A DNA stretch of 43,848 nt from JALFST01 sp022779285 (GTDB taxonomy: Bacteria; Bacillota; Clostridia; Tissierellales; Peptoniphilaceae). The translations under genes and the position numbers were made by a program. Under the pieces are notes generated by a model, which was not told the DNA's origin, did no database searches, and worked only from the letters and a program-made list of their open reading frames with translations. The stretch lies in the NCBI GenBank assembly GCA_050313895.1, contig JBNPMI010000014.1. One strand, 5' to 3'. Positions 8,951 through 17,037 of this stretch are shown piece by piece; position 1 is the first letter of the stretch, and every line of letters begins with the position of its first letter.

Positions 8951-9586
8951 ATGAAGCAAAAAGTGATTCTTTCTACGGGAAATCCCAATAAAGTGCGGGA
9001 GCTTGGAGAGCTCTTAGGAACCGATCGATTTGAGGTCGTTTCCAAAGCGGAGCTTGGCTTCGAGGATTTGGAAATCCCGGAGACGGGCAATACGCTTCAG
9101 AAAAATGCCCGCCAAAAGGTGGACGGACTTTGTCAGGTGCTTTGTGCATCGGGTGATCACTGGGAGAATGCATGGATTCTTGCAGATGATACCGGACTCT
9201 TTGTGGATGCTCTCGACGGTGCACCGGGGATTTATGCGGCTCGTTATGCCGGAGAAAATGTGACGGAGGCGGACAATGTGAATAAATTGCTGGCGGAGCT
9301 TCAGAATGTAGCCTGGAGCAATCGTACCGCTCATTTTGAAACCTGTATCGCCGTGCGCATCCACGGGCATGTGCAAATGTTCATCGGACGATTGGATGGA
9401 CGCATTTTAGAGGAGCGTCGCGGGACAAACGGCTTCGGCTACGACCCTGTTTTTTATGTTCCGGAGGAGGGAAAATCACTTGCGGAAATGAGCGATGAGG
9501 AAAAAAATGCCATTTCTCATCGTGGACGGGCGTATCAGGCATTGCTTCAAGCAATCGAAAGGTCGGAAAAGGCGGATGCGCAATGA
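8951..9586 (+). CDS. rdgB: XTP/dITP diphosphatase RdgB/HAM1
   Basis: A 211-residue nucleotide-pool sanitising enzyme that hydrolyses dITP and XTP to the monophosphate plus pyrophosphate, preventing purine deamination damage. The N-terminal STGNPNKVREL motif, the catalytic LADDTGLFVDALDGAPG loop and the GTNGFGYDPVF...MSDEEKNAISHRGRA block are all present. AGGAGG is placed well before the ATG. The last four bases overlap the next gene. Confidence 0.95.
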   Translation: MKQKVILSTGNPNKVRELGELLGTDRFEVVSKAELGFEDLEIPETGNTLQKNARQKVDGLCQVLCASGDHWENAWILADDTGLFVDALDGAPGIYAARYAGENVTEADNVNKLLAELQNVAWSNRTAHFETCIAVRIHGHVQMFIGRLDGRILEERRGTNGFGYDPVFYVPEEGKSLAEMSDEEKNAISHRGRAYQALLQAIERSEKADAQ

Positions 9587-10062
9587 GCGAGGCAATGCTG
9601 ATTTTTTCCGATACGCACGGCTTCATCGATGCCATGCGTCAGGTGATCCTGTCGGCGCATGGGGTGGATCGATTGATTCATCTGGGAGATTATGCGCAGG
9701 ATGCTGCGGAGCTGGAGAAGCAGGTGGGCAGGCGTATTCTCAGCGTTCGCGGCAACAATGATTTTGGCAGTGATGTGCCGAAGGAAAGAATCTTCACCTG
9801 GGCGGGTTATCAATTTCTCATGGTGCATGGGCATTATCACGGTGTGGATTTCGGTCCCCGACGTCTTGCCGCCTATGCACGGGAGCATGGCGCGGATGTC
9901 GCTCTTTTCGGACATACACATCGCTATTTTGCGGAGAAGGTGGATCATGTTTACTGCATCAATCCGGGCTCACCATCCTTCCCAAGGGGTGATCGAAAGC
10001 CGTCCTATGCCATTTTGACGGTGGAGGAGGGAACTATCCGGGTGAAGCGTGTTTTCTTATAA
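9583..10062 (+). CDS. YfcE/MJ0936-type metallophosphoesterase
   Basis: A 159-residue calcineurin-like phosphodiesterase. The metal-binding blocks are FSDTHG, HLGD, GNND, VHGHYH and GHTH, followed by NPGSPS...PSYAIL, typical of the YfcE/MJ0936 group. That group hydrolyses phosphodiesters in vitro; the natural substrate is unknown. The start overlaps the rdgB stop region by four bases, and this gene pair is widespread in Firmicutes, which suggests co-translation. Confidence 0.9.
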   Translation: MSEAMLIFSDTHGFIDAMRQVILSAHGVDRLIHLGDYAQDAAELEKQVGRRILSVRGNNDFGSDVPKERIFTWAGYQFLMVHGHYHGVDFGPRRLAAYAREHGADVALFGHTHRYFAEKVDHVYCINPGSPSFPRGDRKPSYAILTVEEGTIRVKRVFL

Positions 10063-10148
10063 GATCAGTCGGAAAAGTCGACCGGCTTTTCAAACATGGA
10101 AAAATGAGTTACAATAGTCTCACTGCGATCCCTGAGGATCGTGTGAAT

Positions 10149-10220
10149 GTGCCATTAGCGCAGTGGAAGCGCGCCACTCTCCGGAAGTGGAGGCCCGGGG
10201 TTCGAATCCCCGATGGCACG
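10149..10220 (+). tRNA. tRNA-Arg (anticodon CCG)
   Basis: A complete cloverleaf can be drawn: acceptor GTGCCAT/ATGGCAC, D stem GCGC/GCGC, anticodon stem CCACT/AGTGG with loop CTCCGGA (anticodon CCG, reading CGG), and T arm CGGGG/CCCCG with TTCGAAT. The discriminator is G and CCA is not encoded. Confidence 0.95.
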
Positions 10221-10226
10221 TGTTTT

Positions 10227-10271
10227 GAACCCGTTGAGATCACTGAATTTCAGCGGGTTCCTTGTTTGTTG
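10227..10271 (+). terminator. terminator after tRNA-Arg
   Basis: An 11-pair stem (10227-10237 with 10250-10260, one G-U pair) is followed by CTTGTTTGTTG. It closes the tRNA transcript and possibly that of the upstream block. Confidence 0.75.
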
Positions 10272-10364
10272 AAGGCTTTGATTTTCGGATTTTGCACCGG
10301 TTTTTTCATTCGGCTTGCAATCCGCTTTTCAATCGGCATCAGGCAGGAATGCCTATAAATATGA

Positions 10365-10392
10365 TTGCAATTCTGCCAAAATGGTGTAGGAT
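10365..10392 (+). promoter_or_regulatory. probable trkH promoter
   Basis: TTGCAA (10365-10370) and TAGGAT (10387-10392) are 16 bases apart, 24 bases before the trkH start. The match is moderate. I see no ydaO-type c-di-AMP riboswitch in the short leader. Confidence 0.45.
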
Positions 10393-10415
10393 AGAAAGCC
10401 GAAAGTGAGGAACCA

Positions 10416-11747
10416 ATGCAAGAACACGTAGAACGCAAAAAATTTTCAACATTTCAGCTGATCAGCTTAGGGTTTTCCGCTGTAGTGTTGCTGGGAAGCT
10501 TCCTGCTGATGCTCCCCATTTCCAGCAGAGAGGGTGTGGTGACGCCGTTTTTGGATGCCTTATTTACTTCGACATCCGCAGTTTGTGTGACGGGGCTTGT
10601 TGTGCACGATACCGCAACCTATTGGTCATCCTTTGGACAGGCGGTCATTCTCCTTCTCATTCAAATCGGCGGCATGGGTGTGGTCACCTTAATGACATCC
10701 TTTTCGTTGATGCTCGGGCGAAAGATTTCACTCAAGCAGCGCACGACGTTGCAAGATGCAATTTCCGCGCCGCAAATGGGCGGCATCATTCGATTGACCC
10801 ATTTTATTTTAAAAGGAATGTTTGTGATTGAGGGACTGGGCGCGGTGATCATGGCGCCGGTATTTATTCGGGATTTCGGATTGCGGGGCATTTGGATGGC
10901 AATCTTCCATTCCATCTCGGCTTTTTGTAATGCCGGATTTGATTTGCTCGGCGTCCGCGGACCCTTTTCCTCCCTCACCATGTATCGGGATAACCCGGTG
11001 ATTAATTTGACGATTGCACTTCTGATCATCATTGGCGGCATCGGCTTTTTAACCTGGCATGATATTCGGACACATGGGACACATTTTTCCCAATACCGGA
11101 CACAGAGCAAGGTGACTTTACTTATGACGGGAATTCTATTGCTTCTGCCATTGCTGTATTTCTTCTTTATAGAATTCAACACGCTTCCGTCCGGTTCACG
11201 CTTTTTGGCATCTTTCTTTCAAGCGGTAACGCCGCGCACAGCCGGATTTAATACGGTGGATTTGACAAGAATGTCTGAGGGCGGGCGTTCGATTCTCACT
11301 GCTTTGATGCTCATCGGCGGAGCTCCCGGATCCACGGCGGGCGGACTCAAGGTGACGACGCTGGCGGTACTCTTTGTTGTAGCTGCGGGCACATTCCGCA
11401 GAGAGGATTTGCCGCACCTGTTTCGGAGAAGATTGGAAAGCGGTGTGATTCGGCAGGCCACAACGATCTTTTTGATGTATTTGAGCCTGTTTTTCTTAGG
11501 AGGACTTACAATCAGCACAATTGAGCATCTGCCAATACTGACCTCGCTTTTTGAAACAGCCTCGGCTTTGGGAACTGTCGGATTGACCTTGGGCATAACG
11601 CCGGGCTTAGGTGTCGTATCACACATCATTTTGATCTGTTTAATGTTTCTCGGCCGCGTAGGCGGCTTAACACTGATCTTTGCCGCGGTTGCCGGCAGAC
11701 GAAAGGACGGCTCCCGCTATCCTTCGGATCATATTACAGTAGGTTAA
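10416..11747 (+). CDS. trkH: potassium uptake channel subunit TrkH/KtrB
   Basis: A 443-residue membrane protein with about ten hydrophobic helices in four pore repeats, forming the K+ pathway of a Ktr/Trk system. The selectivity loops can be read as TSTSAVCVTGLVV, SAFCNAGFDLL, VTPRTAGFNTVD and SALGTVGLTLG, each with the key glycine. The length matches KtrB rather than the longer proteobacterial TrkH. GTGAGGA precedes the ATG. The regulatory subunit gene follows after 11 bases. Confidence 0.93.
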   Translation: MQEHVERKKFSTFQLISLGFSAVVLLGSFLLMLPISSREGVVTPFLDALFTSTSAVCVTGLVVHDTATYWSSFGQAVILLLIQIGGMGVVTLMTSFSLMLGRKISLKQRTTLQDAISAPQMGGIIRLTHFILKGMFVIEGLGAVIMAPVFIRDFGLRGIWMAIFHSISAFCNAGFDLLGVRGPFSSLTMYRDNPVINLTIALLIIIGGIGFLTWHDIRTHGTHFSQYRTQSKVTLLMTGILLLLPLLYFFFIEFNTLPSGSRFLASFFQAVTPRTAGFNTVDLTRMSEGGRSILTALMLIGGAPGSTAGGLKVTTLAVLFVVAAGTFRREDLPHLFRRRLESGVIRQATTIFLMYLSLFFLGGLTISTIEHLPILTSLFETASALGTVGLTLGITPGLGVVSHIILICLMFLGRVGGLTLIFAAVAGRRKDGSRYPSDHITVG

Positions 11748-11758
11748 AAGGAGAGAAA

Positions 11759-12406
11759 ATGAAATCCATTTTAATTATCGGCCTCGGCCGTTTCGGAAAG
11801 CATCTTGCCCGTCAATTTAATGAGATGGGAGATGAGGTGTTAGCAGTGGATATTGTGGAAGAAAGAGTCAATGATGTGCTGCCTTACGTCACCAGTGCGC
11901 AGATCGGGGACAGCACGAATCGAACCTTTTTGGAATCCATCGGAGCGCGAAATTTTGATGTGTGCATTGTAGCGATCGGAAGTGATTTCCAAAATTCTCT
12001 GGAAACCACATCACTCCTCAAGGAAATGGGATGTCCCTTCGTAGTGGCACGAGCGGCGCGAGATGTTCAGGCAAAGTTCTTAGCGAGAAATGGAGCCGAT
12101 GAGGTGCTGTATCCCGAACGAGAGCTGGCACGCTGGGCGGCAATGCGCTATAGCTCGGACCATATCCTGGATTATATGGAATTAGGACAGAATCACGCGA
12201 TTTTTGAGGTTCCCGTTCCCGATGAATGGGTGGGGAAAACCGTGGCGGAGCTGAACATACGCCGGAAGTTCAATCTGAATATTTTGGGGCAAAAGGTAGG
12301 CGATCAGCTGGAGCTTCTTACGGGAGCGGATTCCAAGCTGCAGGAGAATGCACACCTGCTCGTATTAGGCTCAACAAAGGATTTTTTGCAATGTTTTAAG
12401 GATTGA
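11759..12406 (+). CDS. trkA: Trk/Ktr potassium uptake regulatory subunit (RCK domain)
   Basis: A 215-residue cytoplasmic gating ring protein. The RCK_N Rossmann domain opens with IIGLGRFGKHLA and carries an acidic residue (AVDI) at the end of the second strand, fitting binding of NAD(H) or ATP/ADP. A TrkA_C domain (about residues 135-215) follows; in KtrA proteins this domain often binds c-di-AMP. The size equals KtrA of Bacillus. AAAAGGAGAG precedes the ATG. It is co-transcribed with trkH. Confidence 0.93.
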   Translation: MKSILIIGLGRFGKHLARQFNEMGDEVLAVDIVEERVNDVLPYVTSAQIGDSTNRTFLESIGARNFDVCIVAIGSDFQNSLETTSLLKEMGCPFVVARAARDVQAKFLARNGADEVLYPERELARWAAMRYSSDHILDYMELGQNHAIFEVPVPDEWVGKTVAELNIRRKFNLNILGQKVGDQLELLTGADSKLQENAHLLVLGSTKDFLQCFKD

Positions 12407-12410
12407 CCAG

Positions 12411-12446
12411 AAGAATCGCAGAATCTCACGAGATTCTGCGATTCTT
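12411..12446. terminator. bidirectional stem between trkA and the M42 peptidase gene
   Basis: A perfect 16-pair palindrome (12411-12426 with 12431-12446) with a CACG loop lies between two convergent genes. There is no clean U-run on either side, so it may end both transcripts partly through structure alone. Confidence 0.65.
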
Positions 12447-12464
12447 CATTACTTGGTTCTTCTA

Positions 12465-13592
12465 TTACAGTCTATCGTATTTTTCCCGATTCATGTTTTC
12501 AATGATGGCACATGCCAGCCGGACGGCATTCTCATGATCTTCACAGGTGGAAAATCCGATGGGAGCGTGAATATATCGTACAGGAATTCCGATGACGATT
12601 GTCGGGACGCCCATCGCGCTCGTATGAATGATGCCGCCATCCGTCCCGCCTCCTGAACGGACAGCCTCTTGAGCGGGAATTCCCAATTTTTTGGCCAGCC
12701 TGAGCGCATAATGCTGAAAGCCCGTATGGGTGATCATGCTGGTATCCAGATGACGCAGCATCGGTCCCTTTCTCAATACCGTCTGCGGACCGGATGGAGT
12801 GGAGAAGGTATCATCTGCGGGGCAGCCTTCAAATACGATGGCAAGATCCGGACGGACCCGATTAGCCGTGACAACCGCTCCGCGTTCGCCGACCTCCTCC
12901 TGTGCGGAGAGAGTACCGAATACATCGACCGCAAGGTCTTTTTGATCGAGACGAATCATGGTTTCCAGAAGGGAGGCGCATCCGGATCGGCAATCAAAAG
13001 CCTTGCCCATAAAGAGCGCACGGGATTCGTCAAATGTGCAGGTCACATCAGGAAGCACGGGCAGGCAGAGAGAAACGCCGAGTCTTCGTGCCTCCTCGGC
13101 GGAAGAGGCTCCGATGTCGACAATAAGATTTTCCATGGAGATTCCTTGTTTTTTCTCCTCCGCGGAGAGAAAGTGAGGCGGCTTGCTGGCGATGATTCCC
13201 GGAAGACTCGTTTCCTCATCGATGTGGACACGCACCTTTTGTGCGGCAAAATTATGACTGACCATGCCTCCCAGCGGAAGAATCCGTAGAGTTCCGTTGG
13301 GGAGAATTGCCTGCACGACAAATCCGACCTCATCCAGATGGGCGTCCAGCTGAAGACGCAATTTCCTGCCGGAGGCTTCTTCGGGAAGGTCGGTTGTCAG
13401 CGGGGAAACGGGACAGTCCATGGTTTGAGAATTTTTATTGCGGAGCAGATAGACATTGTTCATCTTATCGATCAGGCTTTTTCCGAAAGACTTCCATTCC
13501 TGCTGAATCAGATTTGAAACAGGTTTTTCAAAACCGCTGGCTCCGGCCGCATTCGATAAGTCTTGAATTCTCTGAATAAATTTCGGATCCAT
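12465..13592 (-). CDS. M42 family metallo-aminopeptidase
   Basis: A 375-residue dinuclear zinc peptidase of the M42 family (glutamyl/deblocking aminopeptidase, PepA/FrvX-like), a cytosolic enzyme trimming peptides. Metal and catalytic motifs in order: DAHLDEVGF, AFDCRSGC (in place of the usual DDR-type motif), SAQEEVGERGA with the catalytic Glu pair, an Asp in the GCPADDT segment, and a final His in VRYIHAP. The ATG at 13592 is chosen for the AAGGAAGGG site just upstream; a longer frame would add 43 unlike residues. It is monocistronic on the minus strand. Confidence 0.9.
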   Translation of the reverse strand: MDPKFIQRIQDLSNAAGASGFEKPVSNLIQQEWKSFGKSLIDKMNNVYLLRNKNSQTMDCPVSPLTTDLPEEASGRKLRLQLDAHLDEVGFVVQAILPNGTLRILPLGGMVSHNFAAQKVRVHIDEETSLPGIIASKPPHFLSAEEKKQGISMENLIVDIGASSAEEARRLGVSLCLPVLPDVTCTFDESRALFMGKAFDCRSGCASLLETMIRLDQKDLAVDVFGTLSAQEEVGERGAVVTANRVRPDLAIVFEGCPADDTFSTPSGPQTVLRKGPMLRHLDTSMITHTGFQHYALRLAKKLGIPAQEAVRSGGGTDGGIIHTSAMGVPTIVIGIPVRYIHAPIGFSTCEDHENAVRLACAIIENMNREKYDRL

Positions 13593-13892
13593 AATCCCTT
13601 CCTTTCCATGGATAAGGCAACATATATGATTGCAACAAGTATATATGAATTCAAAAAAAGAAAAAAGCGATTTTGAAGAAAAACAGCATGAATGAAAATA
13701 CGGAAAAACTCCATTTTGCAATCCTTTGGGCGGCTCATCTTTCCTTGTGTCATCGGGGTTTCCTTGTGAACGGTCATTCTAACGATTTCGAGAATAAGAT
13801 ACTGTTCCGGAAATGAAATCAAGGGGAGGAAAATGCGCAGACGCTCCGGCGATGACGCGATTGCCGACCGGCTCCAAAACGATAAGAAAGGC
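13593..13892. other. intergenic stretch without a convincing gene
   Basis: This holds the upstream region of the M42 peptidase gene. A 32-codon reading frame (13833-13931, plus strand) with an unusually good ribosome site (AAGGGGAGG) runs into the next promoter. It has no recognisable similarity and may be chance or a gene remnant. Confidence 0.4.
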
Positions 13893-13921
13893 TTGAATAT
13901 CAGCAGATATTCTCATATAAT
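13893..13921 (+). promoter_or_regulatory. sigma-A promoter of the small membrane gene
   Basis: TTGAAT (13893-13898) and a perfect TATAAT (13916-13921) are spaced by 17 bases. The ribosome site and start of the membrane gene at 13979 follow 58 bases later. Confidence 0.75.
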
Positions 13922-13978
13922 GTCAATGTAAGCGAATATTAACACATATAAGTGAATATGAATACACAGGAGGAGAGA

Positions 13979-14100
13979 ATGATGGAGGAGATGCGGATCT
14001 CAATCGTCGTGATTTTATGTCTGATTCTGGGGTGTATCAGTGTGTTTTTTCCGTTGCTGGTGAAATGGAAGAGAAGAGAAAGAGAATACGAAAACGATGT
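13979..14100 (+). pseudogene. N-terminal part of a membrane protein, apparently frameshifted
   Basis: From the ATG at 13979, with AGGAGG at 13968-13973, the frame encodes MMEEM, then one hydrophobic helix (ISIVVILCLILGCISVFF) and a basic stretch. After about 14100 this frame turns into Cys- and Arg-rich nonsense, while a hydrophobic frame one step away becomes open from 14064 onward. The simplest reading is one small membrane protein of about 160 residues broken by a frameshift between 14064 and 14100. The alternative is a short membrane peptide overlapping a second gene. Confidence 0.45.
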
Positions 14101-14471
14101 TGATTTCCCTTGTGATCTTCTTAAGTGCAACGATGTTTGGAAATATTTTTATAGCCATCGCGAGGGATTCTGCTTCCGTGATGGATGCGGGCAAAGGCTT
14201 GCTCAAGATAGAAGGGATCATTCTTTTAGGCTATCTCCTGTCCCGGTATTTCTTACAAGGAAAACAGCAACCGATGTCGACTCTCATTGTGGGCTTGACG
14301 GCGGTCATAGGATATCTGTCACAATTTGTCAGCGGTTTTTGCGCAATGGTCGGGGCGAGAGACTGGAAAATGGCAGACCTGACCATGCTCGTGGTAATGA
14401 TAGGAATTGTTGATGTCATTCTCACGGCTCTGATTCAAAAAAAGCTAAAAAATACAAGTAATTACGAGTAA
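14097..14471 (+). CDS. small integral membrane protein of unknown function
   Basis: A 124-residue frame with three or four hydrophobic segments (about residues 1-22, 37-52, 60-85 and 93-114) and a basic C-terminus. I do not recognise a family. It has no good ribosome site of its own, whereas the overlapping upstream frame does. This supports a frameshifted single gene, or translation coupled to the upstream frame. A strong promoter lies upstream and a strong terminator downstream, so the unit is probably transcribed. Confidence 0.5.
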   Translation: MLISLVIFLSATMFGNIFIAIARDSASVMDAGKGLLKIEGIILLGYLLSRYFLQGKQQPMSTLIVGLTAVIGYLSQFVSGFCAMVGARDWKMADLTMLVVMIGIVDVILTALIQKKLKNTSNYE

Positions 14472-14558
14472 TATAAGAATCAGAGAGAGTAAACCAAACG
14501 GTGTCGGAGCTCGGCCTGATCGGGTTTCCGGGGCAGAGAAGAAAAGTCATATCTTTGG

Positions 14559-14596
14559 AAAAACCGGACAGTTTTCTGTCCGGTTTTTTATTTTTA
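14559..14596 (+). terminator. strong intrinsic terminator
   Basis: A perfect stem (AAAACCGGACAG with its complement) around a TTTT loop is followed by TTTTTTATTTTTAT. It ends the transcript of the small membrane gene. Confidence 0.9.
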
Positions 14597-14974
14597 TGGA
14601 AATCGATCGAAATTCTGCTTCTGAAGAATGCATTCGGCTTTTTGTACAGAAACTGCAATCTTACCGGATCACGGCGGTGGATGTATTCAGTTGAAGACAT
14701 GTTCGAGTAATCGTCAATAAAAAATCCGATTATGAGACGAGAACGTTTTGGAGGATTGTGAAAACAAGTGGTGCAGGAATCCCTCAAAGCGCAGATCGAT
14801 GGACACTCTGATTTTTCGGAAGAAAAGAATCGGCAAGCTTTTTCTCCCTGTTCAGGGATTCCGGTGACGGGATTGCCGGGAAAACCCTCCAAGTGTCAGA
14901 AGTATTTTGAATAAGGAATGTAACCGATGTTTTGATAGTTAAGAATTCTTTGCTACTGTTGACTCCTTTTGGAT
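14597..14974. other. gene-free stretch, possibly decayed coding DNA
   Basis: Only short frames are present. A 32-codon frame from 14596 and a 47-codon frame around 14770-14913 have natural-looking composition but no ribosome site and no family I recognise. A 156-codon frame on the minus strand crosses the terminator and reads as low-quality sequence. The region may be the remains of a lost gene. Confidence 0.4.
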
Positions 14975-15415
14975 TTATTTCATTCTTCGATAGGTAATAA
15001 ATCTATATAGACAATGAAGAATGAGATAAAGCACAATAATTGCGCCAGCTGATAGAAGGAATAGCAAGGCTGTAGAAACGGAATGATTCATGATTCCAGC
15101 AATGAACGCAGCGCTTGAGGTAATCACCGCAATTACAATGCGAAGTATTATGCGCTTGTAACTTAATTTGTAATAGGCTTGTGTAACCTTTACTGCTGGA
15201 GTATCAAAATCAGATGTCATCTCATCGTTTACAAGATAATCAACAGAAACACCATACAGCTTGCTGATGAAAACAAGATTATCAAGTGTAGGGATGGCAG
15301 TTCCTAATTCCCATTTTGAGATTGCCTGCCGAGAAACATCAAGAGCTTCCGCCAATTCAAGCTGTGACATCCCATTTTTTTTTCGCAATTGAACGAGTTT
15401 ATTCTGTAGTTTCAT
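14975..15415 (-). CDS. XRE-family regulator with a C-terminal membrane anchor
   Basis: A 146-residue protein. Residues 1-65 form a Cro/C1-type helix-turn-helix (QLRKKNGMSQLELAEALDVSRQAISKWE) typical of DNA-binding repressors. Residues about 90-142 hold two hydrophobic helices (ILRIVIAVITSSAAFIAGIM and STALLFLLSAGAIIVLYLIL) ending in a basic tail. HTH proteins with such anchors are common in Clostridia and are thought to sense membrane or envelope signals, but the targets here are unknown. AGGAGGG precedes the ATG on the minus strand. Local sequence looks more AT-rich than the neighbours. Confidence 0.85.
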   Translation of the reverse strand: MKLQNKLVQLRKKNGMSQLELAEALDVSRQAISKWELGTAIPTLDNLVFISKLYGVSVDYLVNDEMTSDFDTPAVKVTQAYYKLSYKRIILRIVIAVITSSAAFIAGIMNHSVSTALLFLLSAGAIIVLYLILHCLYRFITYRRMK

Positions 15416-15438
15416 TTTTATCCCTCCTGTTTGGTCTG

Positions 15439-15481
15439 ATTATAGAAAATGGGCCGCTGAAAATAAACCATCTACTGTAGA
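15439..15481 (-). promoter_or_regulatory. promoter and possible operator of the XRE gene
   Basis: On the minus strand a perfect TATAAT (plus-strand 15439-15444) lies 24 bases before the start codon, with a weak -35. An 11-base palindrome TCTACTGTAGA (15471-15481) lies just upstream of the -35 position and could be a self-regulatory operator. Confidence 0.45.
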
Positions 15482-15886
15482 CATTTAAGCAACCAGAGGT
15501 TGCACTTCCTTAAAAAAAGAAAACGCTTAAGTCACTCCATGATATCGGCATGGCAGCGAATGATCTATTCCTTATGATAACCTTCAGAAAAAATAGTCAT
15601 TATGGCGGGCGATAAAGAAGCCGCCAAAGTCGGGAAACTCATTTTTAGGTTACTTAATGGAGGGGGAAAATCACAATTGAGTTTCGGTTGCATGCCACGT
15701 CCCGGAGAATTTTTTCAGGGGCTAAGTACCGGAAATGGGCAAAATCGTCTGCAGATTGTGTAAGATGAGCGGTGAACAGTAAGCGGAGGGAGCAAAAAGC
15801 AAGAGCTTTTTCTTGGCTAAAGTCACCGGAAAAGCACTTCATTTTAAATTGCAATTTGTTATTCTATCGATTTTAGGATTCGGAGA
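15482..15886. other. gene-free stretch upstream of the tRNA pair
   Basis: No gene is supported. A 53-codon plus-strand frame (15602-15763) lacks a ribosome site, and a 66-codon minus-strand frame covers 15654-15854. Neither resembles a family I know. I found no 6S, tmRNA, SRP or RNase P core motif here. Confidence 0.35.
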
Positions 15887-15915
15887 TTGACAAATGAGAA
15901 ATCGTCCTTTATACT
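15887..15915 (+). promoter_or_regulatory. sigma-A promoter of the tRNA-His/tRNA-Leu pair
   Basis: A perfect TTGACA (15887-15892) and TATACT (15910-15915) are 17 bases apart. The tRNA-His gene begins 17 bases after the -10 box. Confidence 0.85.
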
Positions 15916-15931
15916 ATTTTAGTCTATTTGT

Positions 15932-16006
15932 GGTGGATATGGCCTAGCTGGTTAGGGCGCCAGATTGTGGCTCTGGAGGTCGAGGGTTCGAATCCCTCTA
16001 TCCACC
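15932..16006 (+). tRNA. tRNA-His (anticodon GTG)
   Basis: Acceptor GTGGATA/TATCCAC carries an encoded extra G at -1 opposite discriminator C, the identity feature of tRNA-His. The anticodon stem CCAGA/TCTGG holds loop TTGTGGC (GTG). The T arm is GAGGG/CCCTC. CCA is not encoded. Confidence 0.95.
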
Positions 16007-16023
16007 CTTTTTTTGATTCTTTT

Positions 16024-16104
16024 GCGGGAATGGCGGAACTGGCAGACGCGCTAGACTTAGGATCTAGTACCTTTGGTGTGGGGGTTCGAGTCCCTTTTCC
16101 CGCA
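16024..16104 (+). tRNA. tRNA-Leu (anticodon TAG)
   Basis: Acceptor GCGGGAA/TTCCCGC, anticodon stem CTAGA/TCTAG with loop CTTAGGA (TAG, reading CUA), and a long variable arm as required for a class II tRNA. The discriminator is A and no CCA is encoded. It is co-transcribed with tRNA-His. Confidence 0.95.
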
Positions 16105-16108
16105 TAGC

Positions 16109-16131
16109 AGAGCCGAAGGGCTCTTTTTTTA
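16109..16131 (+). terminator. terminator of the tRNA-His/tRNA-Leu transcript
   Basis: Stem AGAGCC/GGCTCT with loop GAAG is directly followed by seven T. Confidence 0.85.
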
Positions 16132-16215
16132 TGCATATTTTGGGACAGTTTTCAATTTCATGGATATCGGCTAAAATAAGAACAGCTATACAATGATGGA
16201 ATGAGGAGTACGAGT

Positions 16216-17037
16216 ATGCAAAATGCAAGAGTGTCTTTTCTGTGCCAATGGGCAGAGCAAGATGATCGTGTGCGCTCAGTTGCCTTTTCAGGAGAGCGGG
16301 TCAATAAGGCGGCAGTTTTATACCCATCAGACCCATATTGCCTGACTTTTGGAGTGACAAAGCCGGAAAGCTTCGTGCAGGAGACGGATTGGGAGCAGGT
16401 TTTTCAAACGGCTCTTCTACAGAAGGACAGCGTCGGAGGAGAGCCGCTTCAGATACGCCTGCTCTTTGATGATCTCACGCGGATCGACATCTCAATTGTA
16501 TCTTCGGAGGAGATGGCGGGTCTGATTGAGCGGGATACCTTGATGCGAATACGATTTGATAAGGACGGGATTTTGAATGTGGAGACGCAGCCGACGGATC
16601 TATCGCACCGGACTGCCCGACCCACACCGGAACAATATCGGCTTTGGTGCGCCACCTTTTTCAAGGAGGTCACGGATGTGGCTCTTTCCTTGCAAGAGGG
16701 AGAGCTTTTGCCCGCACAGCGAGCGCTGGATCGCGCACGTAAGCCGCTCATCAAGATGACGGAAGCGGCGGTGGCATCGACAGCGGAATATCATTTAAAC
16801 TTCGGCCCCGATGATCGGAATCTGAAGGCATATATGGATGCAAAGGAATATGATCATTTGATGCGCTCCTATGCTTTCTCCGATATTGATCGCATCTGGG
16901 ATGCACTCTTTCAGTCCTGTATGCTCTTTCGCAGGGCGGGCCTTCGTTTGGACGAAACGGGAGATTTTACATACCCGCGTAAGATGGACGTCTCGATTAT
17001 GCAGCATTTTCGGACACTATGGGAGGAATCAAGATGA
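16216..17037 (+). CDS. ANT(6)/AadE-like nucleotidyltransferase homolog with degenerate active site
   Basis: A 273-residue protein that aligns by eye with aminoglycoside 6-adenylyltransferases (streptomycin adenylyltransferase family). It has an N-terminal nucleotidyltransferase fold, an RLLFDDLTRIDISIV segment (Asp91) and a helical C-terminal half (WCATFFKEVTDVAL...ARKPLIKM). The catalytic GSRxN...DYD signature is altered: it reads GERVN at residues 26-30 and SDPY at 38-41, so the conserved Ser and one of the paired Asp residues are missing. Adenylyl transfer is therefore doubtful. The start at 16216 has GAGGAG just upstream. Its stop overlaps the start of the carboxypeptidase gene, so the two are translated together. 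Confidence 0.75.
   Translation: MQNARVSFLCQWAEQDDRVRSVAFSGERVNKAAVLYPSDPYCLTFGVTKPESFVQETDWEQVFQTALLQKDSVGGEPLQIRLLFDDLTRIDISIVSSEEMAGLIERDTLMRIRFDKDGILNVETQPTDLSHRTARPTPEQYRLWCATFFKEVTDVALSLQEGELLPAQRALDRARKPLIKMTEAAVASTAEYHLNFGPDDRNLKAYMDAKEYDHLMRSYAFSDIDRIWDALFQSCMLFRRAGLRLDETGDFTYPRKMDVSIMQHFRTLWEESR

Noticed and set aside
10271..10415. c-di-AMP riboswitch before trkH
   Set aside because: The leader after the likely promoter is far too short, and conserved ydaO motifs are absent.
14422..14892. 156-codon minus-strand frame
   Set aside because: It runs through a strong terminator, has no ribosome site and an implausible composition.
16216..17037. Aminoglycoside resistance gene
   Set aside because: The family resemblance is real, but the GSR and DYD catalytic residues are altered, so a resistance call is not supported.
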